DNA from: a cyanobiont of Ornithocercus magnificus
GTDB taxonomy: Bacteria > Cyanobacteriota > Cyanobacteriia > PCC-6307 > Cyanobiaceae
Assembly (NCBI GenBank): GCA_007996965.1
Contig: BIMP01000001.1
Span: 558,001-622,000, forward strand
Length of the DNA stretch: 64,000 bases
Direction of reading: 5' to 3'
This document shows positions 61,447 to 64,000 of this stretch, in pieces. The position numbers and the translations under genes are program-made. How positions within the stretch are numbered: the first letter of the stretch is position 1; each line of letters begins with the position of its first letter. Below the pieces are notes generated by a model. The model was not told the origin of the DNA. It did not search any database and worked only from the letters and a program-made list of their open reading frames with translations.

Positions 61447-62346
61447 ATGATCAAATCTGGCCCCTTGGTAATTACTTTGCTTGGCCCTACTGCCAGCGGT
61501 AAGACGAACCTCGCAATTAATATTGCAGAGTTCCTTGACCTAGCAGTGATAAGTGCCGACTCCCGTCAAGTCTACCGGGGTATGGACATTGGCACAGCAA
61601 AGCCAACAGCTTCTCAGCGACGGCGTGTGGTCCATCACTTAATTGACTTGCGCGATCCAGATCAACCTATCACCTTGTGGGAGTTTCAGACTGTCGCTGC
61701 CAACTGTATTGAGGCTGAACTGCGGCGTCGTGGCATAGCTTTAGTAGTAGGAGGTAGTGGTCTCTACATTAAAGCCATCACAAGCGGCCTGAAGCTGCCA
61801 GCAGTGCCGCCACAATTGGAGCTGCGGGCACAGCTTAATGCTTTAGGGCAAAAGGTTTGCCATCCGCTGTTGCAATTAGCCGACCCTGAGGCAGGTTGTT
61901 GCATTGATGCATCAGATGCTGTACGTACACAGAGGGCATTAGAAGTAATTTATGCTACGGGTGCCTCGTTTAGTTGCCAGAAGAAAGCTGAGTTACCGCC
62001 TTGGCCAGTGCTGGAGTTAGGCCTAAATCCAGAAAACTTACGCCAGCGCATTGAGCAACGCACACGGCAGCTATATGCTAGCGGACTGGTAGAGGAAACA
62101 GAACAGCTCTGCAATCGTTTTGGTAACAGTCTGCCGTTGCTACAAACGATTGGCTATGGCGAGGCTCTGCAGCTTCTAAGAGGGTTAATATCTCGCGAGG
62201 CAGCACTCAATATCACCTTGTGCCGTAGTAACCGTCTCGCCAAACGTCAGCGCACCTGGTTCCGGAACCAACACCAGCCATATTGGTTACCAAATGGTCA
62301 AGCTATGAGCCAGGCTATCCAGCTGATCAAAAGGAGACTAATGTAG
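61447..62346 (+). CDS. miaA: tRNA dimethylallyltransferase
   Basis: MiaA adds an isopentenyl group to A37 of tRNAs reading UNN codons. P-loop: [30 protein letters not shown] is the substrate block and [11 protein letters not shown] follows. ATG at 61447 (299 residues); a TTG at 61444 would add one residue. It is followed by infC, 65 bases on, same strand. Confidence 0.95.
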   Translation: MIKSGPLVITLLGPTASGKTNLAINIAEFLDLAVISADSRQVYRGMDIGTAKPTASQRRRVVHHLIDLRDPDQPITLWEFQTVAANCIEAELRRRGIALVVGGSGLYIKAITSGLKLPAVPPQLELRAQLNALGQKVCHPLLQLADPEAGCCIDASDAVRTQRALEVIYATGASFSCQKKAELPPWPVLELGLNPENLRQRIEQRTRQLYASGLVEETEQLCNRFGNSLPLLQTIGYGEALQLLRGLISREAALNITLCRSNRLAKRQRTWFRNQHQPYWLPNGQAMSQAIQLIKRRLM

Positions 62347-62411
62347 AAGCTGGAGATTCCATTGCGCATCAACCACGCTATGCAGTCTCTTCCGCTCCTT
62401 TATCTGCCTGA

Positions 62412-63122
62412 ATGCCTCCACGTCCTCGTTTCGACCGACGCGCTCCGGTCCGGGAACTTCCCAACATCAACGACCGCATCCAATACGCACAGTTGCGGGT
62501 GGTTGATTCTGACGGTACACAGCTAGGAGTAATCAGTCGAGATGAAGCCCTTGCAGTCTCTCAGGAACGAGACCTCGACTTAGTGCTAGTGAGTGAGAAA
62601 GCAGATCCTCCAGTCTGCCGGGTAATGGATTACGGTAAGTACAAGTTTGAACAGGAGAAGAAAGCTAAGGAGGCCAAGAAAAAATCGCATCAGACTGAAG
62701 TAAAAGAGGTCAAGATGCGTTACAAGATTGACCAACACGACTATGATGTCCGCATCGGCCAGGCTGTCCGTTTCCTCAAAGCTGGAGATAAAGTAAAGTG
62801 CACGGTAATTTTTCGTGGCCGCGAAATCCAGCACACTGCTCTGGCTGAATCATTACTGCGGCGCATGGCTAAAGATCTTGAAGAGCAATCTGAGATTCAG
62901 CAAATCCCGAAGCGTGAGGGACGTAACATGATCATGTTTTTGACGCCGCGCAAGACACCACTGGCAAAGAAGGAAGACAGAGGGGAAGCTTCACATAAAG
63001 CTATACGAACAGTTCCAGCGTCACTAAGACTTACCACAGCCAGGAGTGCACCACTTCCAACAATGGCAACCCAGGCTAATCAACTTAATAAAGATATATC
63101 ACCACCTTCTTCATCAGCTTAG
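62412..63122 (+). CDS. infC: Translation initiation factor IF-3
   Basis: IF3 binds 30S subunits and checks the start codon. [28 protein letters not shown] is the N-domain. The linker is rich in Lys ([18 protein letters not shown]) and the C-domain includes [30 protein letters not shown] and [12 protein letters not shown]. 236 residues, with a Ser/Thr/Pro-rich tail of about 50 residues beyond the usual end. ATG at 62412. Its stop overlaps the dienelactone hydrolase gene by 9 bases. Confidence 0.96.
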   Translation: MPPRPRFDRRAPVRELPNINDRIQYAQLRVVDSDGTQLGVISRDEALAVSQERDLDLVLVSEKADPPVCRVMDYGKYKFEQEKKAKEAKKKSHQTEVKEVKMRYKIDQHDYDVRIGQAVRFLKAGDKVKCTVIFRGREIQHTALAESLLRRMAKDLEEQSEIQQIPKREGRNMIMFLTPRKTPLAKKEDRGEASHKAIRTVPASLRLTTARSAPLPTMATQANQLNKDISPPSSSA

Positions 63123-63860
63123 GTGCTTACTGATCAACTGCCACCCCGCTGCTGCTGCTGCTGCATCGAAGGTATCACGGGCTTCGCACATGAATCCGTG
63201 ACCTACCTTAGGAATTTCAATGTAATGAAGACGCTCTGCAGAGGGATCAGCTACTGCCATGGCTGAAGCAACAGCTGTACGCTCACTAATAGGGATTAGT
63301 GGATCAGCACTGCCACAGATATAAGTAAGCTGACCGTATATTTGTGGCAAGACTTCCAGACTAGGAGGACCACCACCAGGACGACTGTGGCTAACGCCGG
63401 CCCCGTAAAAGATTAATGTAGAAGACACCTGTGGCAGGATAGATGTAAGTAGAGCAGCATGACCACCGAAGCAAAATCCTAGTACAATAACTAGCGGTGG
63501 ATTTGGGCCAGCTTTAACTACTCGTTGCAGCCAGGCGATAGCTGCTGCAGCATCTGCTTGAATCTGGTCAGCTCTAGTGGCTTCTTTATGGAGGCGACCC
63601 TCAGCTAGTTCTGCCTCGCTGTATCCCAAATCGAGTGTGGGAGAACTACGTGCAAAAAGCGGTATTGCCAGTGCAGGCGTACCTGTACTGGCAATACGGT
63701 CCGTGACACTACGCACCCAGGCGTTTACGCCAAACACCTCAGGAAGCACAAGTACTACGCGATTACTAGCGCGGGCTGGTGACCACCAGCAGCGCAGTGT
63801 TACCAATGCATTATCAATCGTGATCCAATGTCCAGGGACTATATCGGTGACAGGTGACAT
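63114..63860 (-). CDS. Dienelactone hydrolase family protein
   Basis: The alpha/beta fold has the DLH nucleophile Cys in [12 protein letters not shown], Asp in CGSADPLIP and His in KVGHGFMCE, plus the [17 protein letters not shown] block. DLH enzymes hydrolyse cyclic esters; the substrate here is unknown. The ATG at 63860 ([12 protein letters not shown]) gives 248 residues; a start at 63890 would add ten. Convergent with infC (9-base overlap) and divergent from the GntR gene. Confidence 0.88.
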   Translation of the reverse strand: MSPVTDIVPGHWITIDNALVTLRCWWSPARASNRVVLVLPEVFGVNAWVRSVTDRIASTGTPALAIPLFARSSPTLDLGYSEAELAEGRLHKEATRADQIQADAAAAIAWLQRVVKAGPNPPLVIVLGFCFGGHAALLTSILPQVSSTLIFYGAGVSHSRPGGGPPSLEVLPQIYGQLTYICGSADPLIPISERTAVASAMAVADPSAERLHYIEIPKVGHGFMCEARDTFDAAAAAAGWQLISKHLS

Positions 63861-63939
63861 AGGACAGCGAGATGCAAAAACAATTGTCACTGAGAAGATC
63901 GCTCCTTAGGGTGGCCACATTCCAATCTGGCTCACCGGC

Positions 63940-64000
63940 GTGCGATTCCATATCCAGCAGGAGAGTGATATCCCAGCGTCAACCCAGCTGTACAACCAGA
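63940..64000 (+). CDS. GntR-family transcriptional regulator (partial, 5' end only)
   Basis: From a GTG at 63940 the frame reads RFHIQQESDIPASTQLYNQ and runs off the window. This is the typical N-terminus of a short GntR/YtrA-type regulator ahead of its winged-helix domain, and I recall almost the same peptide next to infC in picocyanobacteria. A TAG in frame at 63907 and the usual VRFHIQQ start support the GTG. The 20 residues seen cannot show more. Target genes unknown. Confidence 0.75.
   Translation, partial: MRFHIQQESDIPASTQLYNQ

Overview
The window is cyanobacterial chromosome. It carries psaC (photosystem I), ndhS (photosynthetic NDH-1), a haem oxygenase for bilin synthesis, cyanobacterial-type glycogen phosphorylase, an RpaB/Ycf27-type regulator and a group 2 sigma factor. 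Several neighbourhoods match, from memory, the marine picocyanobacterial order (Synechococcus/Prochlorococcus/Cyanobium): psaC-acpP-fabF-tkt-thiC, mreB-mreC-mreD, rnc-ndhS-(rimM)-manC-glmS, gyrB-miaA-infC-GntR and ho1-icd. Coding density is low for that group. Gene-free stretches of 0.3-0.6 kb recur, and one holds what looks like a decaying rimM. This suggests a lineage losing genes, perhaps a host-associated Synechococcus; that is inference and needs a phylogeny.

Region by region. 1-8236 (all minus) is a surface-polysaccharide cluster: four glycosyltransferases, an unknown 297-residue protein, an ABC exporter and an EpsG/Wzy-like polymerase. 8290-9530 holds haem oxygenase and a conserved hypothetical. 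9932-18756 is central metabolism and transport: icd, a DUF1537 kinase, an alpha/beta hydrolase, a CPA2 antiporter and glgP. 19034-22831 has two small hypotheticals and an ABC-2 exporter operon. 23184-25235 has tRNA-Arg(CCU), the RNase P RNA, rnc and a 59-residue ndhS. 25252-35860 has the rimM remnant, manC, glmS, psaC with a clear terminator, acpP, fabF, tkt, a UDP-xylose-synthase-like gene and thiC under a TPP riboswitch. 35899-44600 has a HEAT-repeat protein, an M20 amidohydrolase, a TPR protein, ruvB, smpB, an unknown membrane protein and the ergothioneine pair egtB-egtD. 44980-53601 has lysS, the RpaB-like regulator, mreBCD, ssb, a DedA protein, ahcY and tsaE. 53535-64000 has a PfkB kinase, a NUDIX hydrolase, a sigma factor, mgtE, gpx, gyrB, miaA, infC, a dienelactone hydrolase and the start of a GntR regulator.

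How the genes work together. manC (GDP-mannose), glmS (glucosamine-6-P) and the UXS-like gene (UDP-xylose) can supply sugar nucleotides for the polysaccharide cluster. psaC, ndhS and ho1 serve photosynthesis. egtB/egtD, gpx and the NUDIX hydrolase serve redox defence. AhcY recycles the S-adenosylhomocysteine made by EgtD and other methyltransferases.

I found no CRISPR array, insertion sequence, prophage, toxin-antitoxin pair or recognisable defence island, and no convincing new multi-gene system. The most informative non-routine observations are the rimM remnant, the unknown protein inside the glycan cluster, the isolated egtBD pair, and the second-look genes listed under findings. Statements about gene order in other genomes are from memory and were not checked by search.
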